Under the pieces are notes generated by a model. It saw only the letters and a list, made by a program, of their open reading frames with translations. It was not told the DNA's origin and searched no databases. Below are positions 13,401 to 25,700 of a DNA stretch of 64,000 nucleotides, piece after piece. Source of the DNA: Auanema rhodensis (Eukaryota > Nematoda > Chromadorea > Rhabditida > Rhabditidae); contig OZ059898.1 of the NCBI GenBank assembly GCA_964057225.1, positions 11,222,001 through 11,286,000 of the forward strand. The letters are read 5' to 3'. Position 1 is the first letter of the stretch; every line of letters begins with the position of its first letter. Position numbers and translations under genes: made by a program.

Positions 13401-15186
13401 AGAAACTAGCTAGTTTCGGATGGTGAAATAACTCATGACAGTTCTTTGTATCATACTTCCGATGAAGCAGCATGACACCATTTCCAAAGGTAACTCAAAC
13501 ACTGTCTTGCAGAAATATTTTTCAAATATGTAATGAAAAGAGATGAGCATTTTCATGAAATAGTTTTGCAATGATTATAAAATGATCTAGCAAACAACAA
13601 CAGGCTAAGTGAAGAGGTAGAAATGGGAAGGAAAGAGATGAGAACGAGGGAAAGGACGACCCTCAATAAACATGATCGGCGGCCCTGGTAATTGGTCTGG
13701 TCGGACTGTTCGTCTACTGTTTCTGAATGAATAGTGGATAGAGGATATGTATGTAGATGAATGTGAATCTGACAGACAGACAGCATTCCTTGGCAAATTT
13801 TATGTAAACATGGCCTATCTGACTGCCACTAAATGATTACAAAAAAGAAAACACTGTCAACCATAAGGATTGGGCAAGAAAAAAAGGACATGAAGCCTGT
13901 GAAACGACATGGGAACAAACTCATATAGTAAAATAAGTATGTGGTTTTTAGAACAAAAGTAGTACATAGAGAATATAATGAATTTGCTAGAATAGAAAGG
14001 TACAAAAAAGTCCTTTGTGGTTACCGTTCAATATACTCAACGCTTTCTCAAGAATGATGCTTGACATGAAATTGACTTGAAGTACATGATGAATTGAAAA
14101 AGTAAAAAGAGCCAGCTGCTTGTTTGAAGCAAAAAAAAACATGATCCAAGGCCGTTTTCGATAGATAAAATAAAAAATGTATCTTCACTTATATAAGATA
14201 TCCATTCAAGCTCTTCATTCAAGTCATCAACAAGCAATTATGCAGGTGTTCCAAGTTATTGAATAATCTTCTTAATCTAGATTTTCGAGAACAACTTAGG
14301 AAACAAGTAAGTTTCAACAAACTTCAGTCATAAATAGCTACTTAAAGTAATATTATAGAAATATTAATAAGAAAATTAGAACTTAGTTTATTTTTGGCAA
14401 AATGCATAATGTTGGACATATTAGATGAAGTTGAAATACTGGTAATTCAACCGAACTATGAGTCAATCAATTCAAAAATGAAAAAATACGAGGGGGGGGG
14501 GGAATATGTTAATTAGCATACTGTGAGAATTTGTTCTTATAAAGAAATTTTTCAATAAATTGATCGGTTGTGAAAATATTTTCTAACTCCTAGTCGAAGA
14601 GTTATAGTGATACATTTATTTAGTAGAGTATTTTACAACAGTATAAAATTCTCAAAATGAGAAAAATGAATCAAATGGAATTAAAAAGTGAAGTCAGTAT
14701 TTGGTTCGATTCATATGCTCATATTCATAGATATATCTCAAAAGTGGCTATAATACAACGCTTCAATGAACACTTAGAAAATGAACAAAAACGATCATAC
14801 AGCAGCAAAACTACTGACCAATATCTTCATGAACACTGTACCAATTATTCTACAACTTATTTAGCTATAACCTATACATAGAAATAGGTATATGCCAGTA
14901 TATGAAACTGAAAACATTGAATTTAATCTAATAGTCAAGATGAGGTTGGCGACTACCATAGGTGGAGTCAGCTACAGAGGTAATTGGGCACTGTCTATTC
15001 CCGGAACACCATAATTAGTTGGAAGATGAGTAGGAATAAGGTCATAGTTATTTTGCGACTTCAAAACAATTACAGTCAACATTGAATTCAAGACAATTTT
15101 TTATTTAGTTATCATAATCAAATGTTTAAACAGTTACTTTTATGAGAAAAGATTTTTTTTACAACAAAACTCTCAAAATCAAAATT
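10491..15186. other. long AT-rich stretch, probably upstream introns/promoter of the ZP-N gene
   Basis: No gene could be supported. The + strand is purine-rich through much of it, as expected if it is the pyrimidine-rich intron of a reverse-strand gene. Two GC-richer spots stand out. Around 10818-10874 the reverse strand reads MRHPTSIFTVICC, which resembles a signal peptide but does not join in phase to the exon at 10490. Around 13655-13745 there is a GC-rich island with a CCAAT box on the reverse strand. A run of about ten G lies near 14490. Confidence 0.4.
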
Positions 15187-15813
15187 TTAAACTCCAGTCG
15201 ATCCAAACCCACCAGCACCACGAGCAGTATCTTCTAAAGATGAGCATTCAACATAATTACAATGAGCAATTTTTTCACAAATAAACTGGGCAATACGATC
15301 TCCTTTCTTGACCTATAAGGAAAAATGGTAAGAAAAGATTTTTAGAAAACAACATACAGAGAAATCAGTATCGCTGAAATTGAATAGAAGAACCTTGAGG
15401 ATTCCTCTATAGTCACTATCAACTACTCCAGCTCCAACATCTATGAAATTTTTAGCAGCTAATCCTGAACGTGGAGCGACTCTACCATAATACCCAAATG
15501 GCATTTCTACATTAATATCAGTAGAAACACAGGCTTTTCCTGATTTAAATAAAATATACAACATTTATTTCATTATTATACCTTTCGCAGGAACAACCAT
15601 ATCCTCAGCACTGTAAAGATCAGCTCCAGCAGCGCAAGCTGACCCATAAGTGGGGGCATGGGCGTTATCAGTAGTTCTAACGAATCGAACAGTCAAGCGC
15701 TGAATATGAAAAAATCAAACATATATTCAGTATTTCATTACCTGCTCGGTAGACTCAGAAGAAGACATGGTCTTTTCCTTAGTTGGAGATGCAACAACAG
15801 TTCCAAATGCCAT
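15187..15813 (-). CDS. dut-1: dUTP diphosphatase (dUTPase)
   Basis: Homotrimeric dUTPase, which hydrolyses dUTP to dUMP and pyrophosphate, keeping uracil out of DNA and supplying dTMP synthesis. All five family motifs are present in order: AAGADLYS (1), [12 protein letters not shown] (2), [11 protein letters not shown] with the catalytic aspartate (3), [14 protein letters not shown] (4) and the C-terminal P-loop-like [10 protein letters not shown] (5), ending GSTGV-stop. The four exons are 15742-15813, about 15584-15702, about 15358-15541 and 15187-about 15312, all joining in phase. The chosen start ([14 protein letters not shown]) is the first ATG of the last upstream open block. An upstream in-frame ATG at 16032 would add about 70 residues of low conservation and is less likely. 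The gene is divergent from sulfite oxidase with about 300 bp between starts. Confidence 0.95.
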
Positions 15814-16118
15814 TTTAGAAAAGAAAAATTGGTTAGTAAGCAATCTAGTTAGTATAGCACCGTTACCAATGATGATTCTTGATGAATACCAGGAACAATC
15901 TGAAATTAAGAAAAAAAACCCGCGAAATTTCCCGCTCTTTCTCTCTTCTCTTCTCAATCCTATCTTATGTCCTATCGCTAATCGGACAGGTGGAGAGAGA
16001 ATTGATTGTTGTTTGTGTCCCAGTTTTACCACGTGAAAACACGACTATTTTCTTTAAAAATTTATAAATTTTCAAACTATAATTAAAATTTTTGATTATT
16101 ATATATTTAGTATTTCTG
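15814..16118. promoter_or_regulatory. shared upstream region of dUTPase and sulfite oxidase
   Basis: A 305-bp divergent intergenic region. It contains a pyrimidine-rich tract and a GC-richer core around 15950-16030. A bidirectional promoter is inferred from gene order only; no TATA box is evident at a convincing position. Confidence 0.4.
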
Positions 16119-18617
16119 ATGACTCTTGCTAGGCATCTACGTCATCTTTGTCTCACAAAAAAACCTTTCACAGGTGCTTTGGCTATAACAGTATCCCAGA
16201 ACAGTCGACAGCATAATCGATCGAAAGATCAATACTACAATTTCTCTGACTTAAATGGTACATAAATATTCTGTGTCTATAAATCTACAGCTTTAGTATC
16301 AACATTACCTCTTATTGTTGGAGCTGGTCTTCTTGGAAGTTATTTCATTTATAATAAGACTAGAATAGCTTATGCTAACGCTGTCATAAATAATACTGTT
16401 CTTGATCGCCCAAGAAGGCCAGAATTGCCTATCTATAGAAGAGATGATGTGAAAAAACATGGCAAAACTGCAGACCGAATTTGGGTTACATTTATGGATG
16501 TGAGTATTTCATGAAAACTCAAGCGTAATTTGTGATCCACATTTAAATATTCAGGGAGTATACGATGTTACGGATTTTGTAATTTCACATCCAGGTGGGG
16601 ATAAAATTCTTCTGGCTGCTGGTGGGGCAGTGGATCCTTTCTGGGCTTTGTATGCCCAACATAAAACTGCCGAGGTAACAATCTCTATGTGAGCATATTT
16701 TCTAAGCAAGACCATTTGAGGTTTTTGAAATCCTGGAAGGTTTAAGAATAGGCACACTTCATCCAGATGATGTTACTGCAACCAAAGAAGTAGAGTTAAA
16801 ACCAATTAAATATAGAGTGGGTTTTATTCCTTTATTAGGTAGATGCCTCCGATCCTTTCTCCACTGATCCTTTACGTCACCCTGCGCTTATTGTGAACAA
16901 TGAAAAACCTTTTAATGCCGAGAGTCCACCTTCGCTTATAACTGATAATTTCCTTACTCCAAATGAGCTATTTTTCGTGCGTAATCATTTACCCGTTCCG
17001 AAGGTCAGTATGTTTTTCCTCCTGCCTATTTGTTGTCTGAAGACTCCACTTGCCTATAATAAAACAAACATCAATTTGCTTATAGACTGATAAAGTAACT
17101 CATGAGCTCAATATTGAAGGACTGGGTGTTCCTAAGGAAACTACGCTGACAATTAAGCAGTTAGAGGAGAAGTTTGAACAAGTATCAATCACATCAGTAA
17201 TACAATGTGCTGGAAATCGTCGTGCTGAAATGCATGAGTAATTGATTCCGAGTATATTTGTCTGGTTTATGGATTATTTAAGATATAAGAAAGTTGCTGG
17301 CTTGATGTGGAAAGGAACTGCTATCGGAAATGCTAAGTGGACTGGTGTCAGACTTAGAGTATGTCTACCTTATAGATCATATAGTTCAAAATGTCATACA
17401 TAGGATGTACTAATTGCAAACGGGGTCGATCCAGAAAGCAAAACAGTAAAACATGTTCATATGGAAGGTGCTGATAGGGATCCAACTGGTACCCCATACG
17501 GTGCTTCAATTCCGTTCGAAAAGGCTATGTCACCTGAAACAATAATCGCGTATAAGATGAATGATGTTGATATTCCTCCTGATCACGGTGCTCCATTACG
17601 ACTTATCGTACCAGGTAAAGTTTGAAGCCTAGTACTTATTATTTATTTTGTTTCAGGTAATGTTGGTGCTCGACAGGTTAAGTGGTTAAAAACTATTCGT
17701 CTTAGCGATGTTGAAAGTCCTAGTCATTGGCAGAGAAAAGATTACAGGTAATTTTATCAGTTGATGTAGATGTCGTACTTTTTTATTGTTTAATAATTAT
17801 TATAGAGTTTTCTCGCCGTCTGTTCAACATGGTGACGAATTAGATTGGGATAAAGTTCACTCAATTCAAGAATACCCGATACAGTGTGCTTTCTGCGTTC
17901 CAAGTGGTCCTATTACTGTTTCTCGAGGTTTGTTTTGGGTATTTACACTATATATTTATTTGATATTTAAAATTATGTAAGTATTAATTTTTTTACTTTT
18001 GTTTTCGTGCATTTTACTGGAATAATATTTTTCTTAAAAACTTCTCTAAAGCTGATAGGCATAATTTCTCATGTACGTGATTCAGCGTTCGTAGATTTAG
18101 TTATCACGCCCTCAAGGAAAATTCTTTTAGTAAAGTACTCTTCATTCCTAACTGCATTCTTCTTAATTTCGCTAATTGGTATTTATTTATTTATTTTGCA
18201 GATGATGAGTATGTTGATGTTGCTGGTTACGCTTGGAGTGGAGGAGGAAGAGGAATCATCCGCGTTGAAGTTTCTGGAGATGGTGGTGAGACATGGGAAA
18301 GCGCTGAATTAGAGCAAGATCCTGAACAAGACATGGTATTACAGATCCTGATAACAGTTTAGAATTGATTTTCTAGAGTCACATGTGGGCCTGGACATTG
18401 TTCAAGGCGTCAATTAAAATACCTAAGGAGGGTCAAACAATGGTACTTGTTGCTAAAGCAACCGATAGGTTCATTATCTACTATGTGATCTTCATCAGAC
18501 TCTTTTTTTAGATCTTATAACACACAGCCAGAAAGCCCTTCTGGTATATGGAACGTTCGTGGTCTTCTACATAACGCTTGGCCAAAAATTAAAGTTTCTA
18601 TCACAGACGATGAATAA
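16119..18617 (+). CDS. suox-1: sulfite oxidase (molybdenum cofactor and cytochrome b5 domains)
   Basis: Mitochondrial intermembrane-space sulfite oxidase, which oxidises sulfite to sulfate at the end of cysteine degradation and passes electrons to cytochrome c. The start at 16119 gives a basic targeting sequence ([17 protein letters not shown]), then a hydrophobic stretch ([15 protein letters not shown]). A cytochrome b5 domain follows with the haem-binding [13 protein letters not shown]. The Moco domain starts around [10 protein letters not shown] and contains the molybdenum-ligand cysteine in IQCAGNRR and GPYG-like [10 protein letters not shown]. The C-terminal dimerisation domain shows [22 protein letters not shown] and [10 protein letters not shown], ending VSITDDE. 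Length and domain order match animal enzymes. More than ten short introns. It is the first of three same-strand genes. Confidence 0.95.
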
Positions 18618-19225
18618 TAGAACAGACGCGTTAGTTGACGATTAGAATTTTTCAAGATTTTAAATTTTTTTGTTTTTTTTTTGCATATTTTCTTATGTTT
18701 TATTATGCACGTGATGTACATTAACGCGTATGCTGACTGTGATATTCTCTTGCCTAGAATAGGATTTTTTTAAAATGCGTAACATATTTCACAAGACCTA
18801 TTGTCATACTTCATTGATATTTTCAATCATGATCGTTTGCATTATAAATGTTTAGCGATTGCTGTTTTCACATTTGCGCAGGATGTATCATACAGATTGT
18901 TATCTTAATTGTGTTTTACGAGTTTGATCTATCAAATAAATTCCAAAATGATGCTTGGGTATAATTTTGGAAATGCGAATAATTGAAGAAACGGTTTCCT
19001 CATTTTTTCCTGTTTTTCAATTCAGATTCTCGGTATCAATCAGAGTTATATTGCCGTATTTATTGTGCCTTTAAGGACATGATAGTTTACTTAAACCATC
19101 GACTATTTGACGGCTTTTAAGCACTGATAAGACCCAAGGTGATACATCACCTCAGTTATATTGATTCTTGCCTCGTGAATCGTTCGTAATTTCATTAAAT
19201 TTGAACGTTACATTTAGAAATACAT
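18618..19225 (+). other. 3' flank of sulfite oxidase and upstream region of the DUSP12 gene
   Basis: 608 bp with no open frame of note; several T-rich stretches. It could be a long intercistronic region or an independent promoter. I see no RNA gene. Confidence 0.5.
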
Positions 19226-20525
19226 ATGATTGACCAAGTTGTACCTTATCTATATGTTTCTGGTGCAGGGCCCGTTCTCAGCGAAAAGGGACATCAAGCA
19301 ATTCGAGATTTAAAGGTTGGACAATTTTCAAATCATTGCTATTCAAAGAATTTTAGATTAAGCACATATTAACGATATCAGCCATGGCTATTCCTATTGA
19401 AAAACGAATTCCAGACGTCCAGTACAAGTGAGCGATTATTTCATAATATTGTTTTACTGGTATTCGTTAAACAGCTTTATTTTTGCTATGGATTTGGTTG
19501 ATGAAGATCTTTTATCTCACATGGATGAAGGTATTAGTTTAATCGATAAGGCTATAAAGGATAATGAAAGCATTTTAGTTCACTGGTGAGAGTTTCTTTT
19601 TTTCTTATCTAAATGTATTGCTTTAGTGAAGCTGGTATGTCGCGTAGTGTTGCAATCATTGCTGCATATTTAATGCGAAGAAATAAATGGAATGTAGAAA
19701 AAGCCTTAACATATATCAAAAACTGTCGGCCTGTCGCCCAGTATATTCTATAAAAATGTTTATTATATTACAATCAGTGAATTCAGACCAAATGAGGGCT
19801 TTAAAGAGCAGCTCAAGTGCTTTGAAAGAAACGGATATTCTGCACAACAGGAGTCGTTGAATTCTTCACAGGAATATCGACTTTGGAGAAATCGAACAGG
19901 AAATTCATCCCAAAGTTTGTTTTAATACATTCTACGTTTTTCTTATAAATAAATGTAGATAATGGCGAGAACAGTACACATGCAGATCGCAAAACTCAAA
20001 ATAAATATAGGTAAACCTAATACTATGAATAATTTTTGCTATAAAGTTAGTTCTTATAGATGTGGGAGATGCAGACAAGTCGTTTTTTATGAAGAACATC
20101 TGATAAAGCATAATAGAATGGATGACCAGGTATAACGTCTGTTGTTCTGTTTATTCAATTTTTTAAATTTTATAGCCTTGCACTTTGAGTTACTTAATTG
20201 AACCAATGAAATGGATGTCAACAGCAGAATATAACGGAAAGGTGAGTTTGTGATAGTATCATTAAAATTATTAATCTGATAATTGCAGATATCCTGCCCA
20301 TCATGTAATGAAAAATTGGGAAACTATTCGTGGGGAGGTAAACCGTGTCTCGGTGAAGGTTACCAGTGCAAACATTTAAGTGAGTTGTAAACAAAGCTTG
20401 TTGTTTAACACTCAATTCTTATAGTAACGCCATGGGTTCATCTTCACAAATCAAAGATTGATGTCGTTAAAAGTAATCAGCAGTCCGTCGTCACACCAAC
20501 TATCCCAGCAGTTGTTATATCATAG
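19226..20525 (+). CDS. dual-specificity phosphatase, DUSP12/YVH1 type
   Basis: A Cys-based protein phosphatase of the YVH1/DUSP12 group, which in yeast and animals acts in late 60S ribosome maturation. The phosphatase domain starts almost at the N-terminus (MIDQVVPYLYVSG). It carries the general-acid region MDLVDEDLL and the catalytic P-loop HCEAGMSRS. The C-terminal half has the zinc-binding cysteine/histidine set characteristic of the group: CGRCRQVVF..EHL..H, then CPSCNEKLGNYSWGG and YQCKHLITPWVHLHKSK. It ends PAVVIS-stop. One exon junction falls within the conserved block following the P-loop (...VAHEFRPNEGF). About eight small introns. The next gene starts only 169 bp downstream, suggesting co-transcription. 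Confidence 0.92.
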
Positions 20526-20694
20526 ATATTATTCGGGTTTTTTTTTGTGTTTTGAATGTTTCTATTGTTACTAGTTAAAAGTCTATTAAATTTTTTGTTT
20601 TCTTTGCTGTTTCATGACTAGAAAGTTTTTTCTTTCCTGATATTGCCGAAAACTAATTTTCATAGTAATGTAAATTAAATTATTTACTTACAGA
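20526..20694 (+). promoter_or_regulatory. short intercistronic region with candidate trans-splice acceptor
   Basis: 169 bp between two same-strand genes. It is T-rich and ends in ttatttacttacag immediately before the next ATG (acceptor AG at 20692-20693, ATG at 20695). In nematodes this layout commonly marks operon genes whose downstream mRNA receives a spliced leader. The acceptor is seen; trans-splicing is inferred. Confidence 0.5.
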
Positions 20695-22183
20695 ATGAAG
20701 ATCTCTGTTGTTCTTGAATCTACCAATCGAATTGAAAGTGTGGAAGTACAGAAAAACGAAAATTTAAATTCTAACGTTCATATTTCAGTTGCCCAACGAT
20801 GAAATGAGTGTTTTAGATTTTAAAGAAATTCTAAATGCGTTATTCGATATTAATATTGATAATAAGTTCTTTTTCTACGTTGCTGGTAAAGCTTATCGTT
20901 ATGAAAAAATTGCTGAACGAAATGGACTTGTTAAAGTATGATTTCATTAAAGTAATATTCCAAATAAGTTTTTATAGGGTTTGAATTTGAAGGATGGAAG
21001 CATTCTTGTGCTTTCTGTACAATACACTGATGCGCCTATACTAATTTCGCTAGGAATAACAGGTGAATATGAATCAGGAATTTCGCAGATATTATGAAAG
21101 TTTCATTTGTAGAGGATTACATGGAAAACTTGATCAAATCGATTAAAGTAAAGCATTCTTCTCAGGGAGAACTTATTGCTTATTTATTGTCTCAAAAGGA
21201 AGGATATAAGGTAGCCATAACGTACTATCTTAGTCAAAATGTTTTTTCAGATTTTTAAAACTCTCCGTGAAAGTACTAATAACTATTACCTTCATCAAAT
21301 TGGTAATAGTTCTCCCGGTCTGTCTAAATTTTATGATCAACGTCCAACTGATGTGGGTAGGTTACTAGAGAATATTCAAAAGTCATCTTATACTATTTTA
21401 TGTGGATTTCTGTTACTTTATACACAATTCTTCGAGGAACAGCGCCAAATCCCTCGAATACAATTAACAGATGCTGAGAAGATTATTATGGAGTAAGTTT
21501 TGAAAAATTAATTTTGTTTGCCGTTTTGGTAAAAAATGTGATTTTAAGAAATCAAAGACAAGCTATCGATGAAAACCCAGAAATTCTATTGAATACAAAT
21601 ATGCTATACCTCCATGTTAAGCTTAACGGTGTTGATATAATTGCATTCGTTGATACAGGTGAGATAATGCTTTTTTTGCTTCTTCATAACCATGACCATT
21701 TAGGAGCTCAACAGTCACTTATTAATCCGGCATGTGTAGCTAAGTGTAACATAGGCCATTTGGTCGATAAAAGTTCTATTCGAGTCTTCTCTGGAATTGG
21801 TGGAACACAGAAAAGTCACGGAAGAATATGGAAAGGTTCGCGAGTTTTCTCAAAATACATAGTCACTAAGAATTATTTAGTTGATATGGAGGTTGGAGGA
21901 CATGATGTTCCCGTAACTTTGAATGTATTGGAGAGCGAACATGAAATGCTTCTCGGACTGGATATAATGTTGCGGCATCGTGCCATCATAGATTTAGCTG
22001 TAAGTTTTAATAATAACTTCTACTTTTATATTTATTATGTAGCATCGTACTATTACATTTGCTGGTACAGCTGTAGGAACATTTTTGACAGACGACGAAT
22101 CATCTAAACTCAATTACGAAGAACAACAACGAAAACAGGATGCTATGGATGTGGATACTACACCTGGGCCATCTTCCTCCTGA
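20695..22183 (+). CDS. ddi-1: DDI1-type ubiquitin-linked aspartyl protease
   Basis: DNA-damage-inducible 1 family protein: an N-terminal ubiquitin-like fold (MKISVVLES... to ...DGSILVLSVQY), a helical middle region, and a retroviral-type aspartyl protease domain. The protease shows the catalytic FVDTGAQQSLI (an intron splits it after DTG), the flap-like GIGGTQKSHGRI, and the closing EMLLGLDIMLRHRAIIDL. In animals and yeast this family cleaves heavily ubiquitylated substrates such as NRF1/SKN-1A in the proteasome-recovery pathway. The tail (MDVDTTPGPSSS) is short and polar, without a recognisable UBA domain. About six or seven introns. It is the last gene of the same-strand trio and probably lies in an operon with the DUSP12 gene. 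Confidence 0.94.
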
Positions 22184-22719
22184 GGTGATTTAGTGGTTAT
22201 GCCTTCATTTGGTAAATAATTTCTGTATCATATATTCGTAAGGCTTCATTATTTCTATTCTTTTAACTTATTTCTAAGCCGTTCAATGCCTTTAACATAC
22301 TATTATTTTAAAATCATTAGTTTAACCAAGTGGCTTATACATTGGGTTTGCAAAATGAGATAAGTCATATCCTTCATCTTAATATCAATTGTCTCTTCAT
22401 ATACATATGTTTCCGTTTTTATCAAAAATTTCTGGATGCCTTTTAAAGGTTTATTATTGATAATAGATAACACTCACAAGGTATGTCACAAACTATTTTG
22501 AGCACCGGTCATTTTTACCACGAAGGTTGGAACATATCACAGAAAAGAATATGAACAACGTCTCTCTTTTCTCTACTTAGTTTTTTTTCTTCGATAACTT
22601 CTTTAGATTTTTTAAATTAGTAATGAGTAGTAGCGATTAAATGCAAAAAAGAGCAGAATTATGCACTTTTAGCTTGAAAAAAGAGTACAGTTTAATAGCT
22701 GAAATATAATTCAGAGAAA
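22184..22719. other. convergent 3' intergenic region
   Basis: AT-rich spacer between the stops of ddi-1 (+) and the Fat/Crumbs-like membrane protein (-). No coding frame or RNA gene is apparent. Confidence 0.5.
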
Positions 22720-25700
22720 CTAGATGAGTCCCTCTACTGCTACCGGCGCCAAATAGGGCAGGTCTTTAGCATGATTCTGCTCCTCAAATTGAGGTCTATA
22801 TTCCCCGTGGCTTCGTCGACGATCTCTCATGTAGCGGAATGTGAAAAAGGCTACCAATCCTATAACCAATACGAGTGCCTGAAACATTGATATGAAGATG
22901 GTCACTTAAATCATCAAGAAGTGTCTGAAGGAGAGAATATAATAGACAGAGAAAAAAAATTGATTCAATAATGAAAATTTTTGATTGTCTTTCTAAAGTA
23001 TATAAGCATTCAAGTGCTTTATATTGAAGAATAGTTGAGAGAATCGTGAACTAGGGATAATATTCCGCGAATGTGTATCTGTTCGATTTTCTTTTCAGTG
23101 TCTCTTTCAAAAAGGTGAATGGAAAATAAGGAAAAGAAACATAGTTTACTACTAGTACGAGAAAGTCAACTATATTTTAAAGGAAAAAGTGAAAAAGGTC
23201 AGTTGTACTTACAATTATTCCACATACAAGTCCTGCAACAGCTGCTGAACTTAATGAATGTTTCGATAGAGCTTGTGTTGTAACCTCTACTGTATCTAAA
23301 ATTGCCGAGGAATTAGACATGACAGGCCTGTATCTCAAAAAAGTGCTGAAAGTAAGGATAAACCTGAATAATCTTCGAAAGCGGATAAATACTACCTGTC
23401 TAGTATGGAAGTCAGTGGCTGTATCTGGTATCCTGTACTTGATGTGGGAATACGGTTTGTCAACCGAGATAGTTCACGAAGTGAAGAAGTAGGAGGACAA
23501 ACACAGAACAACTCCTTTTCCGGAGTACGACACCCTGTTATAACAGCTGATACTGTGGATGCTGAAAATAATAAAATGTTCAATCAGAATCGTAGTTAGA
23601 GCAAAGAAAGTGATGAACACGAAAAAAAAATAGAATATGAACAACCGCTCGTTATGCCTTATGGTCTAAAAATGAAGTGCAGGCGGTTAACGATGCGAAT
23701 GAGAGACTTTGAGATTTCTGAATGTAAATCAGTCAACTAGACAACTAATGTGAGTCACATGTTTCAAAAGTTTGCAAAAAAATAATTGAAAAAAAAGACC
23801 AAAGGTTTCGGGCGAATAGTTTTCTTCATCTTCAAACCGTTATAGATACCGTTTACGTGAACAGGAACCTATAGTTGCTCGAAATAGGCAAAACAAACAA
23901 TTAGCTTTCCGAAGACAGAAGTAAAAAAAGAGAAATAAACTATAGAAAAAGAAAAAAATTGAAACGGACACAACAATAAGAATTGAAACAACTAGATGAG
24001 TACGAAAAAAAATCTTTCTTTCAAAAAGAAAGCTTCAGAATTTAAAAGAGGAAAAGAAATTGAAAAAAGAGAATGAACCTAAAACTTAATTGATGTCCGA
24101 AATAGTTGAAAACGTCCGTAGCTAAGCAAAAGTGTAATACGAAGCTTGTGGTTCTCAAAAAGTAGCATAAACGATTGAATACTGCTCAGAAAGAATAACA
24201 GAAAAGTAGCGAAAATTATCGGTGTTCTCTTTTTGTAAAGGGTGTTTGAGATTTATTTTTTTTTGTCAAAAGAAAAAAAAGTTTTAAACTAGTGGAATAG
24301 AGCAAAAAGAATGAAAACATAAAGAATAGGAACTGAACAGGCTATATTGTTAGTTGACTGAAGCTTCACCTAAGCCAAATGTAACCTGACACTTGAAATC
24401 GATGATTGAAGCTGCCTAATATGAACATATGTAGCTCTAGCTTTGAAAGACTATAGCTACTGTTTGTTTCTCAAACTGAGAAATAGAAGGCAATATATAT
24501 GATATAGTTTAAAATAAAGGTGCAGAACAAGAGCAATAAGAATAGAATGATGACGAGTGATCTGAACGCCTTAAGTTTTCGGACGGGCGATTGAGTGAAT
24601 CATTCTATCATAATCAAACATTTTTGAACAAATATTATGAAAAGAAAAATGATATAGTTTTGAATAAAAAATAATAAGTAAGAGTGGAAAGTAAGGAAAA
24701 GAATAGCAACTATGCTACTAAAACAAGTGATAAGTGTATAAATATATTTATGAATTCGGATATGTGTTGATTTGAACTTTTGAGATTTTTGAATACACAT
24801 CTGATAGGGTTATTCTGAATTTATCTTTAATCTAATGAAATTCAATTAAATTTTTCTGAAGTAGCAAGAAATTTTCCTGATTAAAAAAAGCTCACGCAAC
24901 AGAATATAAAAACCGGCTGAAGACGAGACTAAGAAGAGAGATGAAGTGAAGAGAGAACGAGAGAAATAGAAATAGAAAGATATGATAAACGGCGACTGAA
25001 TCTCACACGTATTTGATTAAGATGAAGAAAAGAGGAAAACAGTAGATGTGTAGTGAAGATAAATTTGCACGGAAAGACATGGAGAGTAGGGAATGAACAA
25101 GTAGAGACGGAATGAAGTATTATAAGTTAGAGTACAAAAGATTATCATGTATTTTGATAAAAGACACTGAATATTGTTATCAAATGAAACATGCAGAATA
25201 CATGAGGACTTCACTCTTTGTTGACAAGAAACTATGACCAATAAGCTGAAGTATGCACGTCCCGCCTTGCTTTTAGGATACATATTATTATTTTTATAGC
25301 AATATTTAACTTATATAGATAATAAAATTTTTAAACAATATAAGACTCACTAAAAGCGTTTAGTTACATCACAAGAAGTACGGATAGTAGCACGAGTGAT
25401 GTTGTCATAGCAACCCTTATGGAACATAAGCAGTCACTACTAAGCGCTAAGAATTCACGGTTATGTAATGAAGCAGAAAAATATCGTGAAAGAAAAATTA
25501 TGAATATCATTTCGTTTTTTAAACGAGATACAACATAAAGAAGAGCTATATGTCATATAAATATTTGAAGAGAAAAGAAAATAGAAACTAGAACTAAAAT
25601 AGGAAGAGTTGTAAACATTTCTGATCCAGTTCCTAATTGCAAAAATGGCTTTTTGAAAGGTTTGAAAGATCCATATTGCAGTTGAAATAAAGAAGAATCT

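Noticed and set aside
15814-16032. Upstream in-frame extension of dUTPase
   Set aside because: Open and with an ATG, but it lacks targeting-sequence character near the junction and the ATG at 15813 starts a good N-terminus.
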